From Festucalex cinctus (lineage: Eukaryota > Chordata > Actinopteri > Syngnathiformes > Syngnathidae): DNA of 64,000 nucleotides. Position numbers and translations under genes: made by a program. The DNA is taken from positions 877,001 to 941,000 of the forward strand of contig NC_135425.1 of assembly GCF_051991245.1 (NCBI RefSeq), written 5' to 3'. Shown one piece after another: positions 31,211 to 41,530 of this stretch. How positions within the stretch are numbered: position 1 is the first letter of the stretch; each line of letters begins with the position of its first letter. Under the pieces are notes generated by a model, which saw only the letters and a program-made list of their open reading frames with translations, did no database searches and was not told the origin of the DNA.

Positions 31211-31860
31211 ATAAAAAAAATTAAAACAAACCAAACAAACTAATTAAATCACAATTAGTTTTTAAATCATTTTATTTGGTCTCATAAAATGACCTCGGAC
31301 TTATAGAACGTCCAAAAAGAAATAAAACCAAAAATAAATAAAATAAAGATTAAAACAAAACAATAAAATGATTGATTCAAAAATTGTCTTTTAAACAATT
31401 TTATTGACAATAAAAGATAACCAATATAAATCATCAATATCACATTTAATGATAAAACTTAAAATCAATCAAAATAAAATAAAATAAAATAAAAACAGAA
31501 AATTAAGAATAATATAACCCTTTTACAAGAGCTTTCTGAGATTGATCATTTCTCAAAAAAGCTTAAGACCTGATTGACAATAAGATGTTTTTGGCTAAAA
31601 ATAATTTTAAAGATATGAGAGTGTATTAAATGGCCCCTACCCTAACACGCGATTAGTCATTCATATCTTCCTATTATACATCATTATTGCTAAAAGATTT
31701 GTACATTACCAATCAGAGAAGAAGAATTCCAGTCACGGCTTAATCCCAGTCCTTCGTAAAAAATCCAAAGTCCCAGGCAGGCAGCTATAATCCTTCTTCG
31801 AGAATGCACTCTGTCCAGACCAGATCGCAGGGTAGAAAGGACCCCGATCGTAGCTGGTGA

Positions 31861-31875
31861 GGGCTTTTTATCCCC
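31861..31875 (-). promoter_or_regulatory. TATA box of the retroviral LTR
   Basis: GATAAAAAGCC on the - strand, with GC-rich flanks, is the only good TATA match upstream of the PBS in a sensible position. Confidence 0.5.
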
Positions 31876-32870
31876 TTCGGTCAGACCACCGACTTCTTCC
31901 GTGAATGTCCTTCCGCCTCCAGAAATATCACAGCACACTTGTTGGGACTCATTTTCAGTAATTTTCCACAGACGAGCCATGAAGATGAAGTCATACATTC
32001 TTTACAAATGTGTCATGGATACACAACGTTGAATGATGAGTCATACATGAAAATATGTCAAGGTCTTCAGCTCTATTCGACAATGATGAACGTTAAAATA
32101 AATAACATCATAGATATATTAATTAAGCAAGCATGAATAACATATATATACATGACATGTTAAATCCCAAATTCTCTCAACTTGAATTTAACAGGTTAAT
32201 TCTAATCTCTGTTGCACATCTTGTATATATCTTTGTTAAATCAAACAATACATACAGATAATCTTTTCAATGCAGTTACAGCAATATTATCAGCGATAAA
32301 AGACAGTATCACTTATAAATAAAAGAAAAGAAAAAAGAAAAGACAGCAAAACTTCATAGTTGGCTTTCAATGTGCTACAAACATTGATCCAAAAATCAGG
32401 TTAACAATTGTCGAATATAGATTGTCTTGTGTATTATTATTTAATTCAGGATATCATTTATTTACACTCAATTTGTATCTTATATGGAATTATCCGGGCA
32501 ATGCTGAGTGGGTGGCTTAGTTGTACAGGTTTGGCGGCATCTGGTGGTTACTTTGAGGAACTACACCCAGAGGCCAAAGAATGATTTATCCCTACAGACA
32601 CCAATTGGTCTCTAACTACGAATTGAGTCTAGTCCATTAATTTGTTATCTCATTTTACATGATATGGCTTTTCATCTGACCCTACTCAATCTACTCAATT
32701 CAACAATATCAAGTGTATAGTACTGCCACCTAGTGGAGTAGTGAAATAGGCAAGACAACACCACACAAAGGCAAGTCAAAATTCCTGGCTCCCAACTTAT
32801 CATTGGAGCTTTCTGAAACATGGGACGTTATAAAATTATACAAGTCAGAAATTATACCCTTTTTTAGTAG

Positions 32871-34779
32871 TGTAGCGATAATTGGGTCGTCTTTTGGACG
32901 AATTAATAATCTGGACGTTACAGAGGTAAATTGAATTTACCTCGATAACCTCTGGGGCACCACGTTGTTTTCGCTTTGGGTTAGCAGGAGCAAACAACGA
33001 CCAAAATCCTTTCATCAGTCATTGATAATCTAAAGTCGCCACACTCGATATTCAGTGGTTCGTTGTACTAACAAAAGAATAATAATCCACTCGGAAACAC
33101 AGATGACTTAGGCGGAATACAGTTCATAAAACATGCATTTATTCACGATTGTTACACTACAGAATCAAAATACTGCCTATCTAACTATTCTACCGTCAGA
33201 AGAAAAAAAACTGAATGAGGAAATAAGGAAAAGAGAAATTTGACCTGCCAGATCTGTGAGATGTTTCAAACGTAAGTTGCACGCAGTGGTACCAATTTGG
33301 GAATCAAATGCAGACTTACGAGTATCGTTTGCGTCGAACGAGCAGAAAGGTCTTCAAAAAAAGGGGGAAAAGTAGTCAATGTTCGTTCCAAAAAGGCAAG
33401 AAAATAAAATAAAAAAAAAAAGTTTATTCCACAGGTGAGCACGGGAAAGCCGCTCGCGGGCCTGGCGTAGTTGCGCGGCTCGTGCCTTGATTGGAAGGCG
33501 ATCCGGCGAGGTTGATTCTCGCCAAGGTTGGTTTGCTGGGCAGCTGTCCGAGTTCAGGTGTTGCAGCTCGGTCAGTACGCGCCTGCGTACGGGGAAGGCC
33601 AGCCGTTGGAGGTGCGTTGGCACTGCGGCGGAGCGCCACCGAATAGCATGTGAGGTGCGCGGCTTAGGTGCACAACCTTGAGCCCGGCGATACGTTGCAA
33701 GTGTACGCCGGGGGCCGTGAAGTCCGGGCGGGCAAGCCGATGGTGGAACAAAACAAAGAAAACAAAACAAAAGTCTTTAGTCAGCGTTGCAGTTTGCACC
33801 TGCTTTGGCGTGGCGTGGAGCGAGGATCCGCTCTCGTTAACGGATGCTACCAGAAAAGAAAAGGGCCACGTGGTTGGCAAGTCTCTTGGAACAAAGAGTT
33901 CGAGCAGGCTGGGCCACTTGCAGGTCGTGCAACAGAGTTTTTGGAAGAGGCGGGAGAGCAGGAAGAAGAAGCAAGAGAATGAGCGAGGGTCTCCTCGCCC
34001 TTTTTAAAGTCTTTGGGCGGGGCTCCAGTGGGTGGTGGCACACCCTTCTGTTCGCTCGGGCAGACTTTAAGAGGAAAATTATTAAAGAGATTAATAATTT
34101 GGCATTAAATTTGGTCAGTCTGGCAAATCAGTTTTCCCACACAACCCGTTTAGCACACATCGTAATTAATGCATCATAAACTAACTTGTGAGGTAACTTC
34201 TACTTGTCTAATCTGACTGAACTGAGAGATATTGATTATCTTTCATTCTTTATGGAGTACACATGAAATAGGATGTTCATACACACAAAGATATAACATG
34301 AATCATTCGTAGTTCAGTTGTCTGTCAAGAATTATCATGGTATAAATGTGTAAAATGCGGTTACTTATGTGAATTGTCACTAAGGATAGTTCCAAGTTTC
34401 ACCACTTTGTGGTGCTATTGCTCCATCTAGACGTTCCAGGAAGGGCGAGGCGCCAGAATATCCTTTTGTGATTGATAAGAAGTCATGAACATTCCTTTGA
34501 TCGGTCATTTGTGTATTCCAAGCCATTGGAGCCATTTGTTCGGGCTCCGAGAAGACTGCTTGAATACACTCCTTCGGCAGACGCATAAATTCCTTTGTCA
34601 CCTGGTCAGCGGCTTCAAAAGAGTTTTGTTGGTGGCTGGGTGACCACCTGTGGAGTTGACCAGGCTTGGATCCTGTCTGGGCAGTGGAATATTCATGCAC
34701 TGCAGAGAATTTGCTTTAGGAGAAGCAAACTTAAAAAAAAATTAGAGGGTAGAGTGGAACTTAGGCAATAGCTGTTACA
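32871..34779 (-). repeat. 3' LTR of the gypsy element
   Basis: 1909 bp. On the element strand it starts TGTAACAGCTATTGCC and ends ATTATCGCTACA. TTTAAAAAGGGC at about 33999-34010 is TATA-like, and AATAAA lies near 33136. Compared with the 5' LTR it lacks about 37 bases after the A-run near 33210. Confidence 0.95.
34380..34700 (-). CDS. 106-codon ORF in U3 of the 3' LTR
   Basis: An ATG-initiated frame on the element's sense strand near the start of U3 encodes a soluble-looking protein with Trp, Phe and acidic residues (AADQVTKEFMRLPKECIQAV, then SEPEQMAPMAWNTQ). The same frame is kept in the 5' LTR (47246-47566) with only two to three replacements. I do not recognise it. LTR-encoded proteins exist in a few retroviruses, but because the LTRs are young their identity alone does not prove selection. 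Confidence 0.35.
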   Translation of the reverse strand: MHEYSTAQTGSKPGQLHRWSPSHQQNSFEAADQVTKEFMRLPKECIQAVFSEPEQMAPMAWNTQMTDQRNVHDFLSITKGYSGASPFLERLDGAIAPQSGETWNYP

Positions 34780-34793
34780 GACCCCCCTTCGTC
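34780..34793 (-). other. Polypurine tract
   Basis: GACGAAGGGGGGTC on the element strand lies directly against the 3' LTR start, as required for plus-strand priming. Confidence 0.7.
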
Positions 34794-36124
34794 AAGCGGG
34801 ATGAATCTTCAGGATGTCCAGGTTGACGGGTCCAGATGATGCGTGGCCAGGGTCCAGGCCACGGTCAGACGGCCGGAGTCCCACTCACGCTCTGCTGCAA
34901 CACTCAAGACATACCACTGGTGCAACTTTTCTCTAACCTCTGCCTGGTTATGTGTATGCAGGGTATGTCTGTGTGTTTTCAAGGTGTCTCTATGTGTATT
35001 CAGTTAACAGTGTGTGTCTAACTTGGTGCTGTGTCAGCTGACTGAGGGACTCGGGTCCCAAAACAGGCGCGGGCCTGGGAAAGGCGCGAGACGCGAAATT
35101 CCAAACAAAAGAAAAGGAAGAAAACTTTTCCTAAGGCTATAAGGCTAGTATCATATAATGAGTAACTAGGGGAAAACGAACAGCAAATTAAAGAAAAGAG
35201 AGAGAGAACGAAAAAGAGGCTGTCGCCTTCTAAAACTCAAAAACCCGGGACTATACTCAGGCCATAGCTCTCTTATAAAGATGGGGAGGTTGTCTCAGGC
35301 ACCTGCGTGTCGGTGCAAATCTCCACCCCTGGGGGTGTTCATCAAAAAAAAAAAGTCTTAGGTCGGTTAGCGCGACACTATCGTTGCTAGGTACTTAGCT
35401 ATCGCATCTTCCTATAGCGTAATTAAACACCCAAAAAGTCGTGCGCTATCCAAGAATAACTGAAGGGAAAAGGGAAAAAAAGGGAGGAGGGGAGAAAAAG
35501 AAATGAAAGGGAAAAAAAAAATCAGAGTATCCTTGGCAGTCGCGCTAGACTAAGGGAAGGAAGGCAAAGGGGCTTAGTTAGATTAGCTAGACTCACTAAC
35601 ACGTTAAAAAGAGTACTCTGACCTGCTTTTGAAGGCCTTAAGTACGGGGGAGCTTTTTATAGCTAGCAAAACTGATTTCACGCAGCATACCATTCATAAG
35701 TATTATAACACCTTGAGTGTACATAATCTTTTGAATTCGAGTTGCAAATCGTTTTAAAGTTGTCTAGTCTAGTTCTGCATAATGTTATCGGTGTTACAGC
35801 TAGGACCGTATCCTTAAGTGTTGCACCAAGCGTCTGCAAATAAGTGGAAAAACACAGTATGCTAACTTCTCGCAATCATTCGTAAGCAATCCTGGTTATT
35901 CAATCAAGGCAATTCCCGCTGCAAGTCCGGGTTCAACCGTTTCTGGCCAACTCACCACAGCGGTCATGCACAACATCAGGGTCGTCATCATATCACACCA
36001 TCCTCTAGCAACCAACAAAGACAAGCGGATTAGCGTCGCTCAGTATGGTATCACTTAGGGGTTCGGTAGGTGCAGCGGGGTGTTGACCCCCCTTTTGCAC
36101 GTCTAATACTTCCAGACATCGTAG
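34794..36124 (-). other. 3' untranslated region of the gypsy element, no env seen
   Basis: 1.3 kb between the integrase stop and the polypurine tract. It contains purine-rich plus-strand blocks (about 35170-35220 and 35455-35520) and a C-rich repeat-like motif (ACCCCCCTTTTGCA near 36085). No frame longer than about 65 codons looks coding, so the element seems to lack an envelope gene. Confidence 0.55.
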
Positions 36125-37504
36125 TCAGCTAGGTCGGTCGACGGAGTTTGGCGCGTCTGTTGAGGGTGTCGGTTGGGTCGCTGACTCTGAGTCAGCTGGT
36201 GACCCCCCTTTGTCAGTTTCGCGCGTATGCTGGTCCTGAGATTCGCTCGATCGCGTTCTCAGACGTTCAAAACCGCAGTGACTTTTGATCTGATTTCGGT
36301 GGACCCACCTCAGTTGGTCTCCCTGACATCCTTTATTCATCCTAATTTGATAGGCGACGGGTGACAGTTTGTCGACGATTTCGTATGGTCCTGACCACCG
36401 GGGAAGAAATTTCCGGGCGATGCCCCTCTGGGCACGCGGAGTATTAGCATTTGGTTGCGCGAACAAGTAGTACCATACTCGAACACCTATTTCGAACTCG
36501 GTTCGTGAGGCTTTCCTATCGTAGTAGGTTTTCTGACCTTCTGCACTTTGCTTAAGCCGTTGTTGAGCAAATGCAAACGTGGCTCGGAGGTGGGCTTGCA
36601 AGTCCTCCACGTACTGGGAGGCCGTGTATGCCGTGGCTAGGTTTGTTTCTCCTGGCTGGTACATCAGGTGCAGGGGGAGCGTCATTCGCCGTCCGGTCAT
36701 CATTTCAAAGGGGGCCACCCCTGTGGATTCGTGAGGGGTGGCTCGAATCGCCATGAGGATCAGTGGGAGTCGGGTGTCCCAGTCCCGATGGTTGGAAACA
36801 ACAAACTTTTTCAGCAAATTTACCACGGTGCGATTAGTCCGCTCCACCTGTCCTGATGACTGCGGGTGATGGCTAATGTGCAACTGGGCCTTGATTCCGA
36901 GCATTTGCCAAAGTTGTTGCATTACCTCGGCTGTGAAGTGGATTCCCCTGTCTGAGTTAACCCGTGAGGGCAACCCGAAACGGGAGAACACGTGGTTCAT
37001 CAGCAAGCATGCAGTGGTGTGTGCGGTGTCGTTTGGAGCAGGCAGGCATTCTACCCACTTGGTGAACGCGCAAACTACTGTGAGAAAGTATTTGTTCCCT
37101 CTCGGAGATCTGACCAGTGGTCCCACCCAATCAATTTGGAGATCAGACCATGGGAAGTTGACTCCTTTGTGTTGGAGTGGTGCTCGGTGACTCGGGTTTG
37201 CTGGCTGAAACTGGCAGCAAACCAGGCATCCTTTGATGTAGGTTGCTACATCATTATGCATGCGCGGCCAGTATGCCACCTGTTGTAGTGCGGTGACAGT
37301 GGCCTTGAATCCGCGGTGGCCTGCATAAGGCGCGTCGTGGGCATATGTTAGCAAGACCCCCCTTTGGCTCCGTGGAACCACCAACCGCAGGGCAGGCGGA
37401 GACCCGGAGTCATAAACCAGAAGGCCCTTAATGAGACGCAGCCTTTGCAGCACGGAGAGCAAGTCTCTGAAGTCGCTGTCGTCACTCAACGCGTCAGGCG
37501 ACAC
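36125..37504 (-). CDS. pol: Integrase, in frame with pol beyond one UAA
   Basis: 459 codons opened by a GTG in the same frame as the upstream Pol. Only the TAA at 37541-37543 separates them, and the 12 intervening codons are open. HHCC zinc module: HDAPYAGHRG (about residues 54-63) and CLVCC near 93. Catalytic triad in QIDWVGPL, NSDRGIHF and SGQVERTN. A C-terminal GPY/F-like module is present (RWSGPYEIVDKL), followed by a hydrophilic, Ser/Asp-rich tail. There is no ATG near the start, which argues for translation as a Pol fusion in an intact relative. In this copy the stop would need readthrough or is a nonsense mutation. Confidence 0.88.
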   Translation of the reverse strand: MSPDALSDDSDFRDLLSVLQRLRLIKGLLVYDSGSPPALRLVVPRSQRGVLLTYAHDAPYAGHRGFKATVTALQQVAYWPRMHNDVATYIKGCLVCCQFQPANPSHRAPLQHKGVNFPWSDLQIDWVGPLVRSPRGNKYFLTVVCAFTKWVECLPAPNDTAHTTACLLMNHVFSRFGLPSRVNSDRGIHFTAEVMQQLWQMLGIKAQLHISHHPQSSGQVERTNRTVVNLLKKFVVSNHRDWDTRLPLILMAIRATPHESTGVAPFEMMTGRRMTLPLHLMYQPGETNLATAYTASQYVEDLQAHLRATFAFAQQRLKQSAEGQKTYYDRKASRTEFEIGVRVWYYLFAQPNANTPRAQRGIARKFLPRWSGPYEIVDKLSPVAYQIRMNKGCQGDQLRWVHRNQIKSHCGFERLRTRSSESQDQHTRETDKGGSPADSESATQPTPSTDAPNSVDRPS

Positions 37505-37540
37505 GGGGTTGGCGACAGGATCAGAAAGGTGCTGAATTAT

Positions 37541-40500
37541 TTAGAAAAGCGCGGGGTCGCCGGCTTGTTGGGCGACCAAGTCGGAGGTTCGGACGGGCGA
37601 TACGCACGCCACGGGCCCCGTAGGGGTTTGTGTGGGGGCATCGCGAGACTCAGCAGCGGCCGCAGCGCGGCGGCGCGTGAGAACGTGGACCTCCAGGGTG
37701 GGCTGGGTGGGCAGCCAAGCTGTATCAAATGTCCAAGGAGTCCCGTTGAGGGCCCCTCGTTTGGCTAACGTGTCCGTTAGGTCGTTAAAATGTTTGTCAG
37801 GTCCTGGGACTTTTGAGTGTCCCCGGACCTTTTTCCAATAGACATGCATATCATTGGCGGAAACCAAATGGTCGCATGTCAAAATGAGGTCGCGGTGTTT
37901 AACGGGTTTCTTTGCTGACGTAAGGAAACCATTTCGACGCCACACCGGTAGATGACAGGTGAAGGCGAGGCGGGCATAGTTTGAGTCAGTGCAGATAACC
38001 AGCACCGTGACACCATGTTCAACTGCCAATTTGAGTGTAATCAGGATGCCAGCGATTTCCGCGTATTGAGAAGAGTGGGGGCCCAATTGGAATTGCAGTG
38101 GTTTGCACGGTGTGTCGTCGACCCAAGCGATGCCCACCCCAGCCTGCAGCTGGGTTTGGTGGTGGTAAGAGCAGCCATCCACGTAAGCTGTAGGCATGTC
38201 TTTGCAGACATGTTCCTCAAAATAGCGGTGACGCGTGAATTCCGGCATCGGTGCCACGGCGACGTCTGTCGGCGGGGTCGGGGAAGTTGACACACAGTTC
38301 TGGCAAATCGCTAGATCGGTACCCAGCGGTAACTTTGCGTTTTTCGTGTACCGGACTCGAACATCGTAACTTTGTAACGCCATAAGCCAGCCGGCAATGC
38401 GCGCGTTCGTTACAACGCCGTCTCGAATGCGTTGGTTGTTAAGAAAAGTAACCGGATGATGGTTAGTATCAATCGTTACTTTTTGGCATCCAATGTAGTT
38501 TGAGAAATGTTTGATTGCCCATACTGTGGAAAGCAGGGCTTTTTCGCAGTCGGAGTATTTCAACTCGGGGCCGTTCAACGTTTTACTGGCGTACGCCACG
38601 ACGCGTTTATCCTGGTCGTACATTTGGTATAGACCCGCACTCACACAATGGTCGGAGAATCCTGCTTCCAAGAAAAATTCCTTGTTGCTATCGGGGTATG
38701 CGAGACAGGGGGCGGAGCCCAGCTTTTGTTTTAGCATATTCATCGCGTTGTTTTGTTCGTCACCCCAAACGAAGGGCGTGTCTTTCTTCAGCAGGTTAGT
38801 AAGAGGGCGTGCTATGTCAGCAAAGTGTTCAATGAACTGGCGCGAATAGTTGCACACGCCAAGGAAGCTGCGCAATTTTGACACATCGGTGGGGGTTTTG
38901 GTGTCAAGAAGGCCTTGAATACGGCTGGATTGTGGTTCAATCCCGTTCGGCCCAACCAAGATCCCCACGTAGTTGACCTTCGTGCGACACCACTGACCTT
39001 TCAGGAGGGACAGTTTGGCGCCTGCAGAAGACAGCTGTCCAAGAGCGTGGTCGATTTCCATCAAATGGTCATCCAAAGAGGAGCTCCTCATCATAATGTC
39101 ATCGACATAAATGAGGTTGCCCCTGGCGGCGGCGTCAGGGCACGCCTTGTTGAGGAAGATGTTAAATTCGGCTGGCGAGCTGGCGTAGCCGAATGGACAC
39201 CGGTTGAAAGTGTACTGTTTGTTGCCAAAGGTGAATGCCAACTTGTATTGATCCCTGGGGTCTACTGGGATCGTCCAGAACCCCGAAGCCACATCGATGG
39301 TGGTGAAGAATTTGGCATCTCGAACCTTGGGAAGTTCCTGTTCAAGTTGTGTCATGGGCCATCGCGAAAGAGGAACCTGTTGGTTCAGTTTGCGATAGTC
39401 AATGGTTGGTCTCCATGTGCCGTTTGGCTTCAAGACTGGCCACAATGGAGCCGAATAGGTGCTGTTACAGGGGCGAATGATGCCCTTTTTCAGCATGGCG
39501 TCGATAGTCTTCTGTACTGGTTCGTAAGAAGCTATCGGAATCTTGTACTGGCGCACGAAAGTTGGAGGAGCGCCGGGCTGAGTCGGGATGCGGACTACAT
39601 GTAGTGCCGTCAACCCGCAATCCAAGGAGTCCTTGGCAAAAGACGGTGTGTATTTCATTAACACGGTGCGCAACCGTTCGCGGTCCTGTTCGGACCGGAG
39701 CGCGTCGGCGCGGTGCAGAACTTCTTGGAGGTGCTCCTCGAACTCTGGGTACGGTTGAAGGTCCCCATTTGGAGTCGTGGTTGGTTGAGGTTTCTCTGGG
39801 TTTCCAGAGGGAATGCTAGAAGGCGTTGGAGGCAACGCGCTCAAGGCATAAATCACCAGTTGTTGGTCTGTCCCCAGGTCCACCCGGACGATGTCTTCAT
39901 CGTTGGTGGGACCGGCAGGGCTTACCGTAACAAGCTGAGATGGCCTGGTGAGTCTTCGGCCACCGGTGTCTTCAGTCAAGAACAAGTCAGATGGAATGTG
40001 TCCAACCACAGGCACCATTAGTGTGAAGTCGTGGAAGTCGGAACGGATGAGCAGGCCCAGACGGGTCGCTTTTGGTATGCGAACGTCGTACGAAAGGGGG
40101 TTGTGAACCAGGATCAGAGTGGTGAGGGAGGCGTCCACGATGGGCGTGGCCTCCAAGAGTAACGACAGGTTCATGAATTCCGATGAAGGTTGAAAGAAGG
40201 CGGAGCTAGCATTCAAGACCTGGTTAGCTCGCGCCACCAAGCGAACCGGAATGTTGATCGTGGTCACCGGAGCGATCACTTCATCCTCGTTTAAGACTTC
40301 GCAAGCATCTGGGATGGTCTGTCCGGACTTCACGTTTGGAAGACTGGGAACACAAGCTAGAGGTTCCGAGTTGGTGAGGGACCAAAGCACGTTGTTGATG
40401 GTGTCCACATGGACGGCAAGACGAACAAGCAAATCTGCACCCACGAAAAGGGTGTGAGGAGCGTCCGGGACAACCAAGAAGTAGTGGGTCAGTGAGTGCT

Positions 40501-41515
40501 GCTTCCACTGAAGGTTTAAGGCGCACACGCCCACTGCAGTTATTGTAAGAGGAGGTTCCGTGTTCAACGGAAACCGGCAAGACTTAGAGACGAAAAGAAT
40601 GTTCGGGTCGAGATCTCGCAAGTTGTCAGCGAATGCTGCAGAAATGGCTGATTTGTCAGCCCACAAGGCGAGGACAGCGTCAAGAACAGGTGCACCTTGC
40701 ACGTGGACACCTCCGATGATGCGTGGGGCGTACCCTGCATCAGGCGGTGGTGGGTCAAGGTCACAAAGGAAGGTGTCATGGCTTCTCAGCCGGTCCTTTG
40801 TCGGGGACGCGAGGGGTCCTGCCTTGGACTGAGTGGTGTCCCAGCTCCCTGTGGGGGCGTTTGCTTCCCCGTGGGGTGGCTGCGCCCGAGTCACAGTGCA
40901 GAGCTGAGCCTGGTCACGGCCCGAAGGAAATGTCGGCAGGGCCTGCCGCACCTGGGCCCAAATCTGGAGTCTCTGGTAGTCTATGATGGGTTGGAAGCGG
41001 AACAACAGGTCTTGGCCAATAAGAAGGGGGACTGACTCAATGGGTCCCACATAGACTGGATGGATGAATTCCATGGGGCCAATAGACCAGTGTACCATTG
41101 CGACAGATTCCAGCTTTGTGTTAGTAGGTGAGAAGGCGCTAACGGTGAGTGGGCACCGCCGTAGGCGGAGCGGTCGACTATTAGCTTGTGACACGGCGCG
41201 GAGTCGTTCGAACACCGTGTTGGACATCACCGTGATGTCTGCGGCGGGATCTACAAGGGCTTCGTAGGTTAGAGCTCGCTCCAGGGTGACGCTCAGGTAG
41301 AATTTACGAGCTATCCCCCTGGTGGTGAGATCACCTAAAAGCTTTTGGAACGGTCTCACGTCATCGATTGGTCGCGATACATGCTGGTCTGCTGTATTTG
41401 GATCAGCCTGCAGTACCAATATTGTTGAGTCAGAAGGCAGTTTAGTAGGTGTCTGAGTGTCGGCTACTGGAGGCCCCTCTGGTAACCTCTGCTGGTGGGT
41501 CACTTCAGTGGGCAT
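37541..41515 (-). CDS. pol: Pol: two retropepsin-like domains, reverse transcriptase, dual RNase H
   Basis: 1324 residues. A retropepsin-like fold at about 70-190 has DPAAD (89-93) where DT/SGA is expected, and LLIGQDLL near 164. A second, more degenerate one at about 265-385 ends FVGADLL. Reverse transcriptase about 640-900 with FGYASSPAEF and YVDD at 803-806. First RNase H about 940-1075 has AG in place of the first catalytic Asp (LEAGFSD) but keeps later acidic sites. Second RNase H about 1105-1260 has an intact D1113, E1153, D1177 and D1248. The arrangement copies the retroviral tether plus RNase H. The protein starts 13 bases after the gag UGA in the same frame and probably arises as Gag-Pol. 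Confidence 0.9.
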   Translation of the reverse strand: MPTEVTHQQRLPEGPPVADTQTPTKLPSDSTILVLQADPNTADQHVSRPIDDVRPFQKLLGDLTTRGIARKFYLSVTLERALTYEALVDPAADITVMSNTVFERLRAVSQANSRPLRLRRCPLTVSAFSPTNTKLESVAMVHWSIGPMEFIHPVYVGPIESVPLLIGQDLLFRFQPIIDYQRLQIWAQVRQALPTFPSGRDQAQLCTVTRAQPPHGEANAPTGSWDTTQSKAGPLASPTKDRLRSHDTFLCDLDPPPPDAGYAPRIIGGVHVQGAPVLDAVLALWADKSAISAAFADNLRDLDPNILFVSKSCRFPLNTEPPLTITAVGVCALNLQWKQHSLTHYFLVVPDAPHTLFVGADLLVRLAVHVDTINNVLWSLTNSEPLACVPSLPNVKSGQTIPDACEVLNEDEVIAPVTTINIPVRLVARANQVLNASSAFFQPSSEFMNLSLLLEATPIVDASLTTLILVHNPLSYDVRIPKATRLGLLIRSDFHDFTLMVPVVGHIPSDLFLTEDTGGRRLTRPSQLVTVSPAGPTNDEDIVRVDLGTDQQLVIYALSALPPTPSSIPSGNPEKPQPTTTPNGDLQPYPEFEEHLQEVLHRADALRSEQDRERLRTVLMKYTPSFAKDSLDCGLTALHVVRIPTQPGAPPTFVRQYKIPIASYEPVQKTIDAMLKKGIIRPCNSTYSAPLWPVLKPNGTWRPTIDYRKLNQQVPLSRWPMTQLEQELPKVRDAKFFTTIDVASGFWTIPVDPRDQYKLAFTFGNKQYTFNRCPFGYASSPAEFNIFLNKACPDAAARGNLIYVDDIMMRSSSLDDHLMEIDHALGQLSSAGAKLSLLKGQWCRTKVNYVGILVGPNGIEPQSSRIQGLLDTKTPTDVSKLRSFLGVCNYSRQFIEHFADIARPLTNLLKKDTPFVWGDEQNNAMNMLKQKLGSAPCLAYPDSNKEFFLEAGFSDHCVSAGLYQMYDQDKRVVAYASKTLNGPELKYSDCEKALLSTVWAIKHFSNYIGCQKVTIDTNHHPVTFLNNQRIRDGVVTNARIAGWLMALQSYDVRVRYTKNAKLPLGTDLAICQNCVSTSPTPPTDVAVAPMPEFTRHRYFEEHVCKDMPTAYVDGCSYHHQTQLQAGVGIAWVDDTPCKPLQFQLGPHSSQYAEIAGILITLKLAVEHGVTVLVICTDSNYARLAFTCHLPVWRRNGFLTSAKKPVKHRDLILTCDHLVSANDMHVYWKKVRGHSKVPGPDKHFNDLTDTLAKRGALNGTPWTFDTAWLPTQPTLEVHVLTRRRAAAAAESRDAPTQTPTGPVACVSPVRTSDLVAQQAGDPALF

Positions 41516-41530
41516 CCGGCCGTCGGTTAG

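Larger units (their letters stand above)
17580..32500 (-). mobile_element. Endogenous retrovirus-like element with 5' LTR, gag, pol, accessory frame and env; 3' LTR not found
   Basis: Reading leftward on the - strand: a 5' LTR (its inner edge at 30271), a PBS resembling tRNA-Lys1,2 (30248-30268), a leader with 108-bp repeats, gag (28708-26081), a basic gag-like ORF (26265-25615), pol (25615-22385), an accessory frame (22355-20721), env (20554-18179, with its frame open beyond the stop) and a small hydrophobic ORF (17854-17714). The separate pol start, the N-terminal membrane leader of env, the basic GQ-rich Gag tail without CCHC knuckles and the Lys1,2-type PBS are reminiscent of foamy viruses. 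Dual RNase H domains also place it near retroviruses. The left end abuts a LINE fragment and no 3' LTR copy is visible. The outer 5' LTR edge could not be fixed. Confidence 0.85.
30271..32500 (-). repeat. 5' LTR of the retrovirus-like element (outer edge uncertain)
   Basis: The inner edge (CA on the - strand, TG at 30271) is fixed by the PBS. GGGGATAAAAAGCCC at 31861-31875 gives a TATA box, placing transcription start near 31840 and an unusually long R-U5 of about 1.5 kb. That R-U5 includes ~50-bp tandem repeats (30760-31210) and AATAAA-type signals on the - strand near 31272 and 31401. The U3 start cannot be set because no second LTR is available for comparison. 32500 is a provisional limit before the gypsy element at 32871. 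Confidence 0.6.

Noticed and set aside
33387..34179. Several open frames across the gypsy LTR on both strands (repeated at 46260-47045)
   Set aside because: Overlapping frames without motifs in GC-rich promoter sequence. Identical in both LTRs only because the LTRs are young.
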